Shown here piece by piece: positions 1 to 10,020 of a stretch of DNA of 39,345 bases. A program made the translations under genes and the position numbers. The first letter of the stretch is position 1. Each line of letters opens with the position of its first letter. The DNA is taken from NCBI GenBank assembly GCA_016933835.1, contig JAFGAC010000107.1, positions 1 to 39,345 of the forward strand. Direction: 5' to 3'. The stretch comes from Clostridiales bacterium. Lineage in GTDB: Bacteria; Bacillota; Clostridia; Peptostreptococcales; Acidaminobacteraceae. The notes under the pieces were generated by a model. That model worked only from the letters and a program-made list of their open reading frames with translations. It ran no database searches and was not told the origin of the DNA.

Positions 1-750
1 GATATGATTCTAAAGAATATCTGGGCATTAAAGAGTTTCTTTACATTATCACCTCTTGGAATTATGATGTTATTATTTTATTCGAGTTATGGGTGGTTTG
101 GACTTATATTATTTTTTGGACCGTTGTTTGTTGCTCGCTATTCTTTCAAATTGTACTTGAATATGAAAAATATTTACTTAGAAACAATTGTCGCACTCAC
201 TAAAGCGATTGATGCAAAGGATGAGTATACAAAGGGACATTCGGTAAGAGTTTCAGAATATTCTGTGATGATTGGCAAAGAGATGAAAATGAGTGAGCCA
301 CGATTGGAAATTTTAAAAACAGCAGCATTATTACATGATGTTGGGAAAATTGGGATTAGCGACAATATTCTTTTGAAACCTGGAAAACTGGACGATGATG
401 AAATGCAAATTATCAGAAGTCATCCAGAAATGGGTGCTAAAATTATCGATGGCATAGAGTTCTTAGATAAAGCAAGATTATTTGTCAGCCAGCATCATGA
501 AAGATATGATGGAAAAGGATATCCTTTTCAGATTAAAGGAAAAGACATGCCAGCCGAGTCCTGCATAATGGCGGTAGCTGATGCATTTGATGCCATGACT
601 ACGGATAGATCTTATCGCAAGGGATTTTCTGAAGAACGTGCAATGGAAATTTTGATTGAAGAAAAAGGCAAACAGTTTTCTCCTGATGTAGTTGAAGCAA
701 TGGTAGCCATTAAAGAGAAACAAGGAAGTGTTATCATATATGTTGATTGA
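1..750 (+). CDS. HD-GYP domain c-di-GMP phosphodiesterase, membrane-anchored (5' end outside window)
   Basis: Predicted to hydrolyse cyclic di-GMP at the inner face of the membrane. The reading frame is open to base 1 and the first visible residues already belong to a membrane region (about residues 14-46 counted from the ATG at 4), so the gene probably starts upstream with more transmembrane helices; that ATG is unlikely to be the true start. The HD-GYP domain follows: GHS (H79), LLHDVGK (H111, D112), HPEMG (H140), HHERYDGKGYP (H164, H165, GYP 172-174) and ADAFDAMT (D193, D196). All expected metal ligands and the GYP signature are present, so it should be active. No GGDEF or receiver domain is visible. 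It overlaps the next gene by 11 bases, which suggests one operon with the two DUF5317-type genes. Confidence 0.9.
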   Translation, partial: DMILKNIWALKSFFTLSPLGIMMLLFYSSYGWFGLILFFGPLFVARYSFKLYLNMKNIYLETIVALTKAIDAKDEYTKGHSVRVSEYSVMIGKEMKMSEPRLEILKTAALLHDVGKIGISDNILLKPGKLDDDEMQIIRSHPEMGAKIIDGIEFLDKARLFVSQHHERYDGKGYPFQIKGKDMPAESCIMAVADAFDAMTTDRSYRKGFSEERAMEILIEEKGKQFSPDVVEAMVAIKEKQGSVIIYVD

Positions 751-1321
751 GTCAATAATTCTTGCTTTTGTTTTTGGATTTATTTTTGGTGGCGAGTTAA
801 AAAATCTAGAAAAGATAGATTTAAAAAAAATGTATTTAGTTTTATTGGCATTTTCGATAGAATACATAGCAGGATTACTAATAAATGGGAGCGATCTTAT
901 AATTAGAGAAAACATCCTTGACTTTACATATATAATTCAAATATGGGTTTATTTGCTTTTGGCTTTGTTTTTTGTTTTTAATTTTAAATATCTAGGTATT
1001 AAATTTCTTGCATTTGGAAGTTTTTTAAATTTTCTTGTTATTATGATTAATCGTGGAATGATGCCAGTAAAAACCGAACTTGCTTTAAAATTAGGTTATT
1101 ATAATTCTATAGAAAGCCTGATGTCCGGAAAAGTATTTGGCCATGAAGCTTTGAATTTTATAACGAGTCAGTGGATTTTCTTAGCAGATATCATAGATAT
1201 ACCGCCACCTTATTTTTTTCCTAAAACTATCAGTATAGGGGATATATTTATTGGGTTTGGTGTTTTTTTCTTGATATTTTTTAACATGTTTTATTCAAAA
1301 GACGAAAATAATCCAATATAA
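740..1321 (+). CDS. DUF5317-type integral membrane protein, first tandem copy
   Basis: Small hydrophobic protein of 193 residues with about five predicted membrane segments and no known catalytic motif. I assign it to the DUF5317 type by recall, from the early Gly-Gly plus N-L motif (GGELKNLEK), the central NRGMMPV motif and the C-terminal SIGDIFI motif. A GTG at 728 is an alternative start, but AAGGAAGTG at 722-730 is a good ribosome binding site nine bases before the ATG at 740, so I start there. The start overlaps the HD-GYP gene by 11 bases and the next gene is a paralogue 19 bases downstream. Function unknown; a membrane partner of the HD-GYP protein is only a contextual guess. Confidence 0.75.
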   Translation: MLIESIILAFVFGFIFGGELKNLEKIDLKKMYLVLLAFSIEYIAGLLINGSDLIIRENILDFTYIIQIWVYLLLALFFVFNFKYLGIKFLAFGSFLNFLVIMINRGMMPVKTELALKLGYYNSIESLMSGKVFGHEALNFITSQWIFLADIIDIPPPYFFPKTISIGDIFIGFGVFFLIFFNMFYSKDENNPI

Positions 1322-1340
1322 GAATAGATGGAGGTTTTAT

Positions 1341-1919
1341 ATGTTTATCGAAGCGATGATTATAGGATTAATCATTTCTTTTCTTAGAGGGGGAAGAATG
1401 GATAATCTCAATTACCTTGAAATAAAAGCTTGGTATTTAATTATTTTTGGAATGGGATTGCAACTATTGCCAGTATTTATTTCAGGATATACTTTTATCC
1501 TTTATTTTCAAATGATAGGAATTATTTTTGTATTGACTGTTATTATCATGAATATTAAATTGAAGGGATTTTGGTTAATGTTGATTGGTGGAATGCTCAA
1601 TTTTACAGCTGTAGTATTGAATCATTTCAAAATGCCAGTTAATCCTGTGTTTATAGAAAACAATAATTTTTCAGGCTTTATGGATACTGTGGTGGATGGA
1701 GAAATAGTTAATTATATAGCCAATTCAGTTGGTGGTTGGTCGGCAATCTTGGGAAAAATAATGATGACACCTTCTTGGTATCCTTTTCCACGATTATTGT
1801 CTATAGGTGATGTAATTATATCATTAGGCATTATGTGGTTCATTTATGGGGAATCAAAAAATAAAAATCTTCATCGAAAAAGTAAAATGGTTCAATACAC
1901 ATATAAATCAAGGATTTGA
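1341..1919 (+). CDS. DUF5317-type integral membrane protein, second tandem copy
   Basis: A 192-residue hydrophobic paralogue of the preceding gene. It shares the same landmarks in the same order: GGRMDNLN near the N-terminus, NHFKMPVNP in the middle and LSIGDVIISLG near the C-terminus. A GGAGG seven bases before the ATG supports the start. The C-terminal tail is basic (KNKNLHRKSKMVQ), as expected for a cytoplasmic end. The stop codon lies inside the first arm of the transcription terminator at 1911-1938, so this is the last gene of the HD-GYP operon. No function can be stated from the sequence. Confidence 0.75.
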   Translation: MFIEAMIIGLIISFLRGGRMDNLNYLEIKAWYLIIFGMGLQLLPVFISGYTFILYFQMIGIIFVLTVIIMNIKLKGFWLMLIGGMLNFTAVVLNHFKMPVNPVFIENNNFSGFMDTVVDGEIVNYIANSVGGWSAILGKIMMTPSWYPFPRLLSIGDVIISLGIMWFIYGESKNKNLHRKSKMVQYTYKSRI

Positions 1920-1938
1920 GGGTACTCAAATCCTTTTT
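1911..1938 (+). terminator. Intrinsic terminator of the HD-GYP operon
   Basis: Perfect 10-bp inverted repeat AGGATTTGAG / CTCAAATCCT with a GGTA loop, followed by a T run. The first arm contains the TGA stop of the second DUF5317-type gene. Confidence 0.85.
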
Positions 1939-1939
1939 A

Positions 1940-1948
1940 TGTTATAAT
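1940..1948 (+). promoter_or_regulatory. Candidate extended -10 promoter of secA
   Basis: TGTTATAAT is a perfect TGn-TATAAT extended -10 element just after the terminator and 35 bases before the secA start. I see no good -35 hexamer, as can be the case with extended -10 promoters. Confidence 0.5.
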
Positions 1949-1983
1949 AATATGGAAATGAAAATTTTAAGGAGATGGGAAAT

Positions 1984-4644
1984 ATGGGCTTTTTAGATAA
2001 AATAATGGGTTCTTTTACTGAACGTGAAATAAACAAGATGATGAAAACAGCTGAAGAAATTATTCAGCTTGAAGAAAAATATATTGCAATGACAGATATA
2101 GAACTTAAAAATATGACAAATGTTTTTAAAGAACAACTTTCAAGCGGTATGAAACTTGATGATATCATGAAGGATGCCTTTGCAGTAGTAAAAGAAGCAT
2201 CGAAGAGAACAATCGGTCTGATTCACTATCCAGTGCAACTTGTAGGAGGGATTGTTCTTCACCAAGGACGCATTGCAGAAATGAAGACAGGTGAAGGAAA
2301 AACTTTAGTCGCTACATTGCCTATTTATCTCAATGCGCTTGAAGGCAAGGGTGTTCATGTAGTCACAGTCAATGATTATCTGGCAACAAGAGACAGAGCA
2401 TGGATGGGGAAAATTTTTGAATTTCTCGGACTTACAGTAGGTGTCATTACAAATGATGTTAAAGGTGAAGAGAGAACAGCAGCGTATCAGGCAGATATCA
2501 CTTATGGAACCAATAATGAATTTGGATTTGATTATTTAAGAGATAATATGGCAATATTCAAGAAAGATAGATTTCAAAGAGAATTGCATTACGCAATAAT
2601 TGATGAGGTTGACAGTATTTTGATTGATGAGGCAAGAACTCCTTTGATTATTTCAGGATCAGGCAGAAAATCAACAAATTTATACGCTATTGCAGATCAA
2701 TTTGCGCAAACATTAAAAAATGAAGTTGATATCACTATTGACGAAAAAGCCAAATCTGTTATTCTCACTGAAGAATCAGGTATAGATAAAGCAGAAAGAT
2801 ACTTCAGCATTGACAATTTAAGTGACCCATCGCATATTGAAATTTCTCATCATATCAACCAAGCTATGAAAGCAAGATTTATCATGAAAAAAGATGTAGA
2901 TTATGTTGTGAAAGACGGAGAAATCATTATAGTTGATGAATTCACAGGACGTTTGATGAATGGTAGAAGATACTCAAGCGGATTGCATCAAGCAATTGAG
3001 GCAAAAGAAAATATTGAAATAAGAAAAGAATCACAGACACTTGCAACAATTACATTGCAGAATTATTTCAGAATGTATGACAAATTGGCAGGTATGACAG
3101 GAACTGCAAAAACCGAAGAAGATGAATTTAAACATATATATAATATGGATGTTTTGACAATTCCAACAAATAAACCTGTAATAAGAGAAGATTTCAGTGA
3201 TGTTGTCTATAATTCTTTAAAGGGAAAATTTAAGAATGTAGTGGAAGAAATAGAAGAAAAATATGCAGTAGGACAACCAGTCTTGGTAGGTACTATATCC
3301 ATTGAGACTTCTGAATATTTGAGTGGACTTTTAAAAAGAAAAGGGATTAAGCATGAAGTACTCAATGCTAAACATCATGACAGAGAAGCAGAGATTGTTG
3401 CTCAGGCTGGTAGATTTGGTGCAGTTACAATTGCAACAAATATGGCGGGAAGAGGAACCGATATTGTCTTGGGTGGAAATGCAGTATTCATGGCAAAAAA
3501 AGAACTTGCAAAGCGTGGTTATGATTCGGAAGTTATCAGCTATGTAGACAGCAACATAGAATACGAGCATGAAGATATTGAAAAAGCAAAAGATGAATAC
3601 AAAGATCTTTTAATTGAATACAAGAAAAAAATAGATGAAGATTCTCAAAAAGTAAAAGAAGTTGGAGGTCTCCATATTATAGGAACTGAGAGACATGAAT
3701 CAAGAAGAATTGACAATCAGCTGCGAGGACGTTCAGGGCGTCAAGGTGATCCTGGTTCTTCACGTTTCTATCTGTCTCTCGAAGATGACTTGTTGAGATT
3801 GTTTATGGGTGATAGCGCAAAAGCTATGTTGGATAAATTGGGATTCGATGAGGACATGCCTATTGAAGCCAAAATACTTTCTAAATCGATTGAAAGTGCA
3901 CAAAAGAAAGTCGAAGGAAGAAACTTTGGAATTCGTAAACATGTTTTGCAATATGATGATGTCATGAACAAACAAAGAAAAATTGTTTATGAAGAAAGAA
4001 ATAAAGTACTTGAAGGCGAAAATCTAAAGGACCATATTTGGAATATGGTGACTGAAGTTGTTGATGAAGCAATTTCTCTTTATACATCTAATTCAAATTT
4101 TCCAGAAGAATGGGATTTAGAAGGATTGAATGAAAATTTGCATCAATTTTTCGTTCCAAAAGCTTTCTTTGAAAATGAAAATATTGAAATCCTGGATAAA
4201 GAGATTTTGAAAGAGAAAATACTGAATTTTGCAGAAGAAGCCTATAAGATAAAAGAAGAAGAAATTGGTCTTGATCGTGTGCGTGAACTTGAAAGAATCA
4301 TTTTGCTAAGGATTGTCGACAATCATTGGATTGATCATATTGATGCAATGGATCAATTGAAACAAGGTATTGGACTAAGGGCAATAGGAAATGACAATCC
4401 TGTGACAGCCTATCAGATCGAGGGTTTTCAAATGTTCGGAGATATGATTGATTCCATCAAACATGAAACAGTTAAATTTGTTTACAATGTTCAAGTCAAC
4501 ACAAAGTTTGAAAATCAAGAAGTTGTGAGAATTGATGAAGCAAAGTTCAAAACAGTTTCAAAGAAAGATAAAGTTGGTAGAAATGATCCATGTCCTTGTG
4601 GAAGCGGATTGAAATACAAAAAATGCTGTGGGAAAGATGCGTAG
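1984..4644 (+). CDS. secA: Protein translocase ATPase SecA
   Basis: Motor ATPase that drives unfolded preproteins through the SecYEG channel. The protein has 886 residues. Walker A is MKTGEGKT (residues 100-107), the DEAD-like motif is [12 protein letters not shown], and the second nucleotide-binding fold has [10 protein letters not shown] and [13 protein letters not shown]. The C-terminus carries the zinc-binding SEC-C motif [13 protein letters not shown], so the SecB/ribosome-interacting tail is intact. An ATG at 1975 abuts the AGGAG at 1970-1974 and is too close to be used; the ATG at 1984 has a nine-base spacing and gives the typical [12 protein letters not shown]-terminus. prfB follows eight bases after the stop, the common Gram-positive secA-prfB arrangement. 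Confidence 0.97.
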   Translation: MGFLDKIMGSFTEREINKMMKTAEEIIQLEEKYIAMTDIELKNMTNVFKEQLSSGMKLDDIMKDAFAVVKEASKRTIGLIHYPVQLVGGIVLHQGRIAEMKTGEGKTLVATLPIYLNALEGKGVHVVTVNDYLATRDRAWMGKIFEFLGLTVGVITNDVKGEERTAAYQADITYGTNNEFGFDYLRDNMAIFKKDRFQRELHYAIIDEVDSILIDEARTPLIISGSGRKSTNLYAIADQFAQTLKNEVDITIDEKAKSVILTEESGIDKAERYFSIDNLSDPSHIEISHHINQAMKARFIMKKDVDYVVKDGEIIIVDEFTGRLMNGRRYSSGLHQAIEAKENIEIRKESQTLATITLQNYFRMYDKLAGMTGTAKTEEDEFKHIYNMDVLTIPTNKPVIREDFSDVVYNSLKGKFKNVVEEIEEKYAVGQPVLVGTISIETSEYLSGLLKRKGIKHEVLNAKHHDREAEIVAQAGRFGAVTIATNMAGRGTDIVLGGNAVFMAKKELAKRGYDSEVISYVDSNIEYEHEDIEKAKDEYKDLLIEYKKKIDEDSQKVKEVGGLHIIGTERHESRRIDNQLRGRSGRQGDPGSSRFYLSLEDDLLRLFMGDSAKAMLDKLGFDEDMPIEAKILSKSIESAQKKVEGRNFGIRKHVLQYDDVMNKQRKIVYEERNKVLEGENLKDHIWNMVTEVVDEAISLYTSNSNFPEEWDLEGLNENLHQFFVPKAFFENENIEILDKEILKEKILNFAEEAYKIKEEEIGLDRVRELERIILLRIVDNHWIDHIDAMDQLKQGIGLRAIGNDNPVTAYQIEGFQMFGDMIDSIKHETVKFVYNVQVNTKFENQEVVRIDEAKFKTVSKKDKVGRNDPCPCGSGLKYKKCCGKDA

Positions 4645-4652
4645 GTGAAAAA

Positions 4653-5754
4653 ATGTTAGATCAGAGATGTAAAAATGATTTGTCAAAATTTGAAGAAAAA
4701 TTAATAGAATTGAGGGTTTCTCTTTGACTTGGATAAAAAGATTGAAAGAGTAGATGAAATAGACCAGTTTCTTTCTGAACCTGGTATTTGGGATGATGTA
4801 GAAAAGAGTCAGAAATATCTGATTGAAAGTAAAGGCTTGCGGGATGATGTAAATCAATATAAAGCTATTGAATCAGATATTGAAGAATTGAAAATTTTAT
4901 GTGAACTTATTGAAATCGAACCTGATCCATTAATGGAAAAAGAGGCGGAAGAACTATTTGAGAAAACAGAAAATGATTTAGAAAGTTTTAATTTGCAGAC
5001 TTTGCTCAGCGGTCCATATGATCAAAGAAATGCGATACTTTCAATTCACTCTGGAACAGGAGGGCTTGATGCCCAAGACTGGTCAGAAATGCTATTTCGA
5101 ATGTTCAGTCGATGGGCAGAAAGAAAAGGTTATCGTGTGACAATACTCGATTTGATTAGAGACACAGAAACGGGGATTAAGAATGTTACGCTTATGATTG
5201 AAGGTAAATATGCCTACGGTTATTTAAAAGCAGAAAAAGGTGTTCATCGGTTAGTTAGAATTTCTCCCTTTGACTCATCTGGCAAGAGACATACTTCCTT
5301 CTCATCTGTAGATGTCATGCCTGAGATTGATGATTCTATTGAAGTGGATATAAATCCTGTTGATTTGAAAATTGATACCTACCGTGCTTCTGGTGCTGGA
5401 GGGCAGCATGTCAATAAAACTGATTCTGCGGTACGCATAACGCATTTGCCGACGGGTATTGCTGTTCAGTGTCAAAATGAGCGTTCTCAGCATTCAAATA
5501 AAGCGACAGCAATGAAAATGCTCATGGGGAAATTAATTGAATTAAAGGAAATTGAGCATAAAGAAGCTATCGATGATCTAGCTGGAGATTATTCGCAAAT
5601 TGCATGGGGATCTCAAATCAGGTCATATGTATTTCATCCCTATAATCTTGTGAAAGATCATCGCACAAATACAGAAGTTGGAAACATACAGAGTGTCATG
5701 GATGGCAATTTAGATCCTTTTATTGATGCGTATCTTAAACAACAAATAAAATAA
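4653..5754 (+). CDS. prfB: Peptide chain release factor 2, expressed by programmed +1 frameshift
   Basis: RF2 releases nascent peptides at UGA and UAA codons. Translation starts at the ATG at 4653 (AGGTG at 4643-4647 as binding site), reads 24 codons to CTT at 4722-4724 and meets an in-frame TGA at 4725-4727. A +1 slip at CTT-T continues with GAC at 4726 and gives a 366-residue protein. A Shine-Dalgarno-like GAGGG at 4712-4716 lies five bases before the slippery codon. This is the well-known RF2 autoregulatory frameshift: scarce RF2 lets the ribosome pause and slip. The downstream frame has the SPF stop-codon recognition tripeptide (ISPFDSSGKRH) and the catalytic GGQ loop (SGAGGQHVNKTDSAVR). 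Without the frameshift the product would be a 24-residue peptide. Confidence 0.95.
4712..4728 (+). promoter_or_regulatory. RF2 programmed frameshift site
   Basis: GAGGG followed by TTTCT and then CTT-TGA-C. CTT-TGA-C is the classical slippery codon, stop and 3' context of bacterial prfB. Slipping one base joins the two frames into one RF2 sequence (…LRVSL then DLDKKIERV…). The five-base gap between GAGGG and CTT is longer than the three-base gap of the E. coli site. Confidence 0.93.
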
Positions 5755-5781
5755 CCTGAGAAGAAAATTCTTGGGTTTCTT
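5755..5781 (+). terminator. Possible weak terminator after prfB
   Basis: CCTGAGAA / TTCTTGGG form an 8-bp stem with two G-T pairs and a GAAAA loop, followed by TTTCTTC. The stem is weak and the T run is broken, so readthrough into the next gene is likely. Confidence 0.4.
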
Positions 5782-5797
5782 CATGAGGAGTGGTCAA

Positions 5798-6769
5798 TTG
5801 AGGCAGATTTTAGTTACAGGTGGAGCCGGTTTTATAGGTTCACATTTTATTAATCATATATTATCTGAAAAACCTGAAATCAAAGTCGTGAATTTTGATG
5901 CGCTGACTTATGCTGCTGATTGTAGTAACATTAAAGCCAATGACAGATATACATTTATTAAGGGCAGTATAACAAATGACGATGAATTAGCTATCCTTTT
6001 CAACGATTACCATTTCGATGCGATTATAAATTTTGCAGCTGAAACACATGTTGATAGAAGTATTCAAAATGGATTTGTTTTTACTGAAACAAATATTTTA
6101 GGATTGCATAAGCTAATACAAAAATCAATGGACAATAATGTAAATAAATTTATTCAGATTTCAACGGATGAAGTATATGGTGCCAATAATTCTGAGATAC
6201 CTTTTGAAGAGACGTCTCCAGTTAATCCAGAGAATCCGTATTCTGCTAGTAAAGCAGGTGCAGACCTTCTTATTGCGGCATTCAACAATACTTTTGGCTA
6301 CAAAGTTATTATTATACGAAGCTCGAATAATTATGGAGAGAAACAGTATCCGGAGAAACTGATACCAATCAGCATAAAAAGGTTGATTGAGGGTAAAAAA
6401 ATAGAGCTATATGGAGATGGAAAACAAAAAAGAGATTGGCTCAGTGTACACGACAATGTAAAAATAATTTCATCTATATTATTTGATGGCAATAATGGAG
6501 AAATTTACAATATATGCTCAGGCATTGAAAAAGAAAATAGAGATATTGCAAGGGCAATTATTAATGCAATAAATATTCTTATTGGAACAAAATATTGTGA
6601 AGAAAATGATATTCAGTATGTAGAAGATAGAAAAGGACATGACTATAAATATACGATGTCAAATAGAAAAATCATGAAAGAGTTTGATATAAAAAACTTC
6701 AGAAATTTTGAAGAAGAAATTCTTGAAGTGACTAGACATTATCTTAAAGAGTTCGAGGTGATTAAGTAA
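5798..6769 (+). CDS. rfbB: dTDP-glucose 4,6-dehydratase-like extended SDR enzyme
   Basis: Predicted to convert dTDP-glucose to dTDP-4-keto-6-deoxyglucose using bound NAD. The Rossmann motif GGAGFIG is at residues 8-14, the RmlB-type catalytic triplet STDEVYG holds T123-D124-E125, and the YxxxK motif (YSASK) gives Y148 and K152. A C-terminal RKGHDYKYTMSNRKI matches the RmlB ending. I choose TTG at 5798: AGGAG at 5786-5790 is seven bases upstream and the protein then starts MRQILVTGGAGF, like other RmlB proteins; an ATG at 5783 lacks a binding site. It overlaps the aminotransferase by one base (TAATG). Substrate assignment to dTDP-glucose is by family likeness; a related NDP-sugar is possible. 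Confidence 0.85.
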   Translation: MRQILVTGGAGFIGSHFINHILSEKPEIKVVNFDALTYAADCSNIKANDRYTFIKGSITNDDELAILFNDYHFDAIINFAAETHVDRSIQNGFVFTETNILGLHKLIQKSMDNNVNKFIQISTDEVYGANNSEIPFEETSPVNPENPYSASKAGADLLIAAFNNTFGYKVIIIRSSNNYGEKQYPEKLIPISIKRLIEGKKIELYGDGKQKRDWLSVHDNVKIISSILFDGNNGEIYNICSGIEKENRDIARAIINAINILIGTKYCEENDIQYVEDRKGHDYKYTMSNRKIMKEFDIKNFRNFEEEILEVTRHYLKEFEVIK

Positions 6770-7869
6770 TGATTCCGTTTAATCTAACAACAGTAAACGA
6801 ATTTGATTTCGAGTATCTTTATAAAAATATTGAATTTAAGGAAAAACTTAAAGAAAAATTTCATAGAGAATTTAATATAAAAAACAGTTATTTTACGACA
6901 TCATGTTCAAGTGCCCTTGACATGGCTGCTGAAATTATAGAAATAAATCCCGGAGACGAAGTGATTCTACCTTCATATACTTATGTAACAACAGCAATGG
7001 GATTTGTGAAACGAGGAGCAAAACTGATTTTCGCAGATATATCAGAAGATAATTTTGTAATGGATTTTGAGGATGTCAAAAGAAAAATAACTTCAAAAAC
7101 GAAGGCAATTGTACCCGTCCATTATGCGGGTATATCAATGGATATGGATCCACTTGTCGAATTAGCCAATTCTGAAAAAATATATGTAATTGAAGATGCG
7201 GCACAAGGAGTAGACGCTCAATACAAAGATTCTTATCTTGGCACAATTGGTGATATGGGAACATACAGCTTTCATTACACTAAAAATATTTCCTGCGGAG
7301 AAGGCGGTGCGCTATTATTAAATAATAGTAAGCTTGAGGATAAAGCAAATGTAGTTTTTGAAAAAGGCACTGATAGGCATTCATTTATTAAGGGGATAAC
7401 TGATAAGTATTCGTGGGTTGGTCTAGGTGGAAGCTATGAGATGTCAGAATATTTGATGGCAATATTGTTAGGCCAAATGGATAAGAAAGAAATGATTATG
7501 AAAGAAAGAAAAAGAGTGTATGATTATTATCAGGTATTGCTTGATAAAGAAATACAATATAAAAAACCTGTTATTCCTGAATATTCGAAATCAAATTATC
7601 ACATATTTCCCATTTTATTAAAGAGTGAGGAAATTAGAAATGAGATTATTTTCAAAATGAAAGAAGAAGGAATTCACACAACATTTCATTATCAACCATT
7701 ACATCTTTCGCAATTTGGGAAAAGAAAAGGGTATCAGCAATTTGAATTGCCAATGACTGAAAAAATATCGAAGCAAATAATTAGATTGCCGATTTACCCG
7801 GATTTGAAAGATGAGCAAATAGAATTTATTAGTGAGACATTGAATAAAATAATACTGGGGGGCAAATGA
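6769..7869 (+). CDS. DegT/DnrJ/EryC1/StrS-family sugar aminotransferase, WecE-like
   Basis: PLP enzyme expected to aminate the C4 keto group of a dTDP-4-keto-6-deoxyhexose, giving a 4-amino-4,6-dideoxysugar. The product is 366 residues. The PLP lysine is K172 in FHYTKNISCGEGG, close to the FHETKN..GEGG motif of E. coli WecE/RffA; IEDAAQG (D143, Q146) is the cofactor-binding segment, and TTCSSALDMAAE near residue 43 is the phosphate-binding turn. Its start overlaps the dehydratase stop and its stop overlaps the tex start (ATGATGG), so the three genes are translationally coupled. No glycosyltransferase, transporter or dTDP-glucose synthase gene is adjacent, so the acceptor of the sugar cannot be deduced. 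Confidence 0.85.
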   Translation: MIPFNLTTVNEFDFEYLYKNIEFKEKLKEKFHREFNIKNSYFTTSCSSALDMAAEIIEINPGDEVILPSYTYVTTAMGFVKRGAKLIFADISEDNFVMDFEDVKRKITSKTKAIVPVHYAGISMDMDPLVELANSEKIYVIEDAAQGVDAQYKDSYLGTIGDMGTYSFHYTKNISCGEGGALLLNNSKLEDKANVVFEKGTDRHSFIKGITDKYSWVGLGGSYEMSEYLMAILLGQMDKKEMIMKERKRVYDYYQVLLDKEIQYKKPVIPEYSKSNYHIFPILLKSEEIRNEIIFKMKEEGIHTTFHYQPLHLSQFGKRKGYQQFELPMTEKISKQIIRLPIYPDLKDEQIEFISETLNKIILGGK

Positions 7870-10019
7870 TGGATTTTATAATTGGTAAAATAGCAAAAGA
7901 GCTGAATATACGAACGGTACAAGTGCAGAAGACAATTGAATTGATTGATGAAGGAAATACCATTCCATTTATTGCAAGGTATCGTAAAGAGGTTCATGAG
8001 GGTTTAGATGATGAAGTATTGAGGAATCTGGAAGAGAGGTTAAAATATCTGAGAAACCTTGAATCCAGAAAAGAAGAAGTCATTCGTTTGATTGATGAGC
8101 AGGGAAAGCTGACTCATGAGATAGAAAATGATATCAAAAGTGCAGAAGTTCTTCAGAGAGTGGAGGATTTGTATCGACCTTTCAAACAGAAAAAGAGCAC
8201 AAGAGCTTCAAAGGCTAAAGAAAGAGGCCTTGAACCTTTGGCTGTTCTGATTACAAGTTTTCTATTTACAGGCGATATTGAAAGGGAAGCTTCAAAGTTT
8301 ATTAATGAAGAAAATGGGATTTTGACAGCAAAAGATGCATTGGATGGTGCTAAAGATATCATTTCAGAGCAAGTATCTGATAATCCAAAATATCGCATAT
8401 GGATAAAGGATTTTATTGTTAATAACGGTAAAGTGGTATCGGATGCAATTAAAAAAGAAGAACGTACTGTTTATGATATGTATTATAAATATGAAGAAAG
8501 CATTAAGTCAATTGCAAACCATCGTGTTTTGGCGATCAACAGAGGAGAAAAAGAGAATATTCTAAAGGTGAAATTGGCGTACGATGAAAATGCAATTACA
8601 GAATATCTTATAAAAAATGAGATTATACAAGAAAATAAAGTCACGAATGAATTCTATGAAGAAGCTATTTTAGATGGTTTCAAAAGACTCATTAGTCCTT
8701 CGGTAGAACGGGAAACTAGAAACAATTTGACTGAAGCGGCAGAAGAAGATGCAATAAAAGTTTTTGGCAAGAATACAAAACCTCTTTTAATGCATCCTCC
8801 AATAAAGGGAGCGCGAGTTTTAGGAGTCGATCCTTCTTTTCGAACAGGTTGTAAACTTGCAGTTATAGATGAATTTGGAAAATTTATTGATTCTACTACA
8901 ATTTACCCAAATGAGCCGCAAAACGAGATTGAAAAATCAGGAAAGATTGTAAAAGAAGTCATTTTGAAGCATAATATCGACTTGATTGCCATTGGAAATG
9001 GTACGGCATCAAGAGAAACTGAGACATTTATCGCAAATGTCTTAAGTGAATTAGGCAAAGATATTTCCTATGCCATTGTCAGTGAAGCAGGTGCTTCGGT
9101 TTATTCAGCATCCAAACTTGCCACAGAAGAGTTTCCTGATGTCAATGTTTCTATCAGAGGTGCGATATCTATTGGAAGAAGACTTCAAGACCCACTGGCT
9201 GAATTAGTCAAGATAGACCCTAAAAGTATCGGCGTAGGTCAATATCAGCATGATGTGAACCAAAAGAAACTTGAAGAGAGTCTAAGCAATGTAGTTGAAG
9301 ATTGTGTAAATACAGTTGGTGTAGATTTGAATACTGCATCAGTTTCATTGCTTAGCTATATTGCTGGTATCAGCAGCGGAATTGCTAAAAATATTGTAGA
9401 ATACAGAGAAGAAACAGAAACTTTCACTTCGAGGAAAGAACTGTTAAAAGTTAAGAGATTGGGTAACAAGGTATATGAACAAGCAGCCGGATTTTTAAGA
9501 ATTCCTGAGAGCAAGAATCCTTTGGATAATACAGGTGTTCATCCCGAAAGTTATAAAGTTGCAGAAGAATTGTTGAAAGAACTTGGCTATACATTAAACG
9601 ATGTGAAAGAACATCATTTAGAGGGCATTGTTGAAAAAACAGAGGGGAATATAAAAGTGCTTTCAGATAAACTGGGCATCGGATTATTGACATTAAAAGA
9701 TATTGTCAAAGAACTTCAAAAACCTGGACGTGATCCTAGAGAAGATATGCCCAAGTCAGCACTTCGAAAAGATATTATGAAATTTGAAGATCTTGAAATT
9801 GGCATGATTGTTTCTGGAACTGTTCGAAATGTCGTGAACTTTGGAGCCTTTGTCGATATAGGCATAAAAAATGATGGATTAGTTCATATTTCTGAATTAA
9901 GTGATAAATTCATTAAAAATCCAATGGATGTTGTAAAAGTTGGTGATATTGTCACTGCTAAAATAATAAAACTTGACGGAGAAAGACACAAAGTATCTTT
10001 AAGTATGAAAGGCCTTTAG
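7866..10019 (+). CDS. tex: Tex family transcription accessory / RNA-binding protein
   Basis: Cytoplasmic nucleic-acid-binding protein of 717 residues, the normal size for Tex. The layout fits the family: N-terminal helical region, a YqgF/RNase H-like fold around VLGVDPSFRTGCKLAVID (about residue 320), helix-hairpin-helix repeats around TASVSLLSYIAGISSGIA and LKVKRLGNKVYEQAAGFLRI, and a C-terminal S1 domain (GTVRNVVNFGAFVDIGIKND, then KVSLSMKGL). ATGs at 7866 and 7869 are both in frame; the first overlaps the aminotransferase stop. Tex is linked in other bacteria to RNA quality control and toxin or virulence gene expression; nothing here shows which role applies. Its coupling to two sugar genes looks positional rather than functional. 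Confidence 0.95.
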   Translation: MMDFIIGKIAKELNIRTVQVQKTIELIDEGNTIPFIARYRKEVHEGLDDEVLRNLEERLKYLRNLESRKEEVIRLIDEQGKLTHEIENDIKSAEVLQRVEDLYRPFKQKKSTRASKAKERGLEPLAVLITSFLFTGDIEREASKFINEENGILTAKDALDGAKDIISEQVSDNPKYRIWIKDFIVNNGKVVSDAIKKEERTVYDMYYKYEESIKSIANHRVLAINRGEKENILKVKLAYDENAITEYLIKNEIIQENKVTNEFYEEAILDGFKRLISPSVERETRNNLTEAAEEDAIKVFGKNTKPLLMHPPIKGARVLGVDPSFRTGCKLAVIDEFGKFIDSTTIYPNEPQNEIEKSGKIVKEVILKHNIDLIAIGNGTASRETETFIANVLSELGKDISYAIVSEAGASVYSASKLATEEFPDVNVSIRGAISIGRRLQDPLAELVKIDPKSIGVGQYQHDVNQKKLEESLSNVVEDCVNTVGVDLNTASVSLLSYIAGISSGIAKNIVEYREETETFTSRKELLKVKRLGNKVYEQAAGFLRIPESKNPLDNTGVHPESYKVAEELLKELGYTLNDVKEHHLEGIVEKTEGNIKVLSDKLGIGLLTLKDIVKELQKPGRDPREDMPKSALRKDIMKFEDLEIGMIVSGTVRNVVNFGAFVDIGIKNDGLVHISELSDKFIKNPMDVVKVGDIVTAKIIKLDGERHKVSLSMKGL

Positions 10020-10020
10020 A

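Noticed and set aside
4729-5754. prfB starting at TTG 4729
   Set aside because: This drops the conserved N-terminal helix; the upstream 24 codons, binding site and CTT-TGA-C frameshift give the complete RF2.
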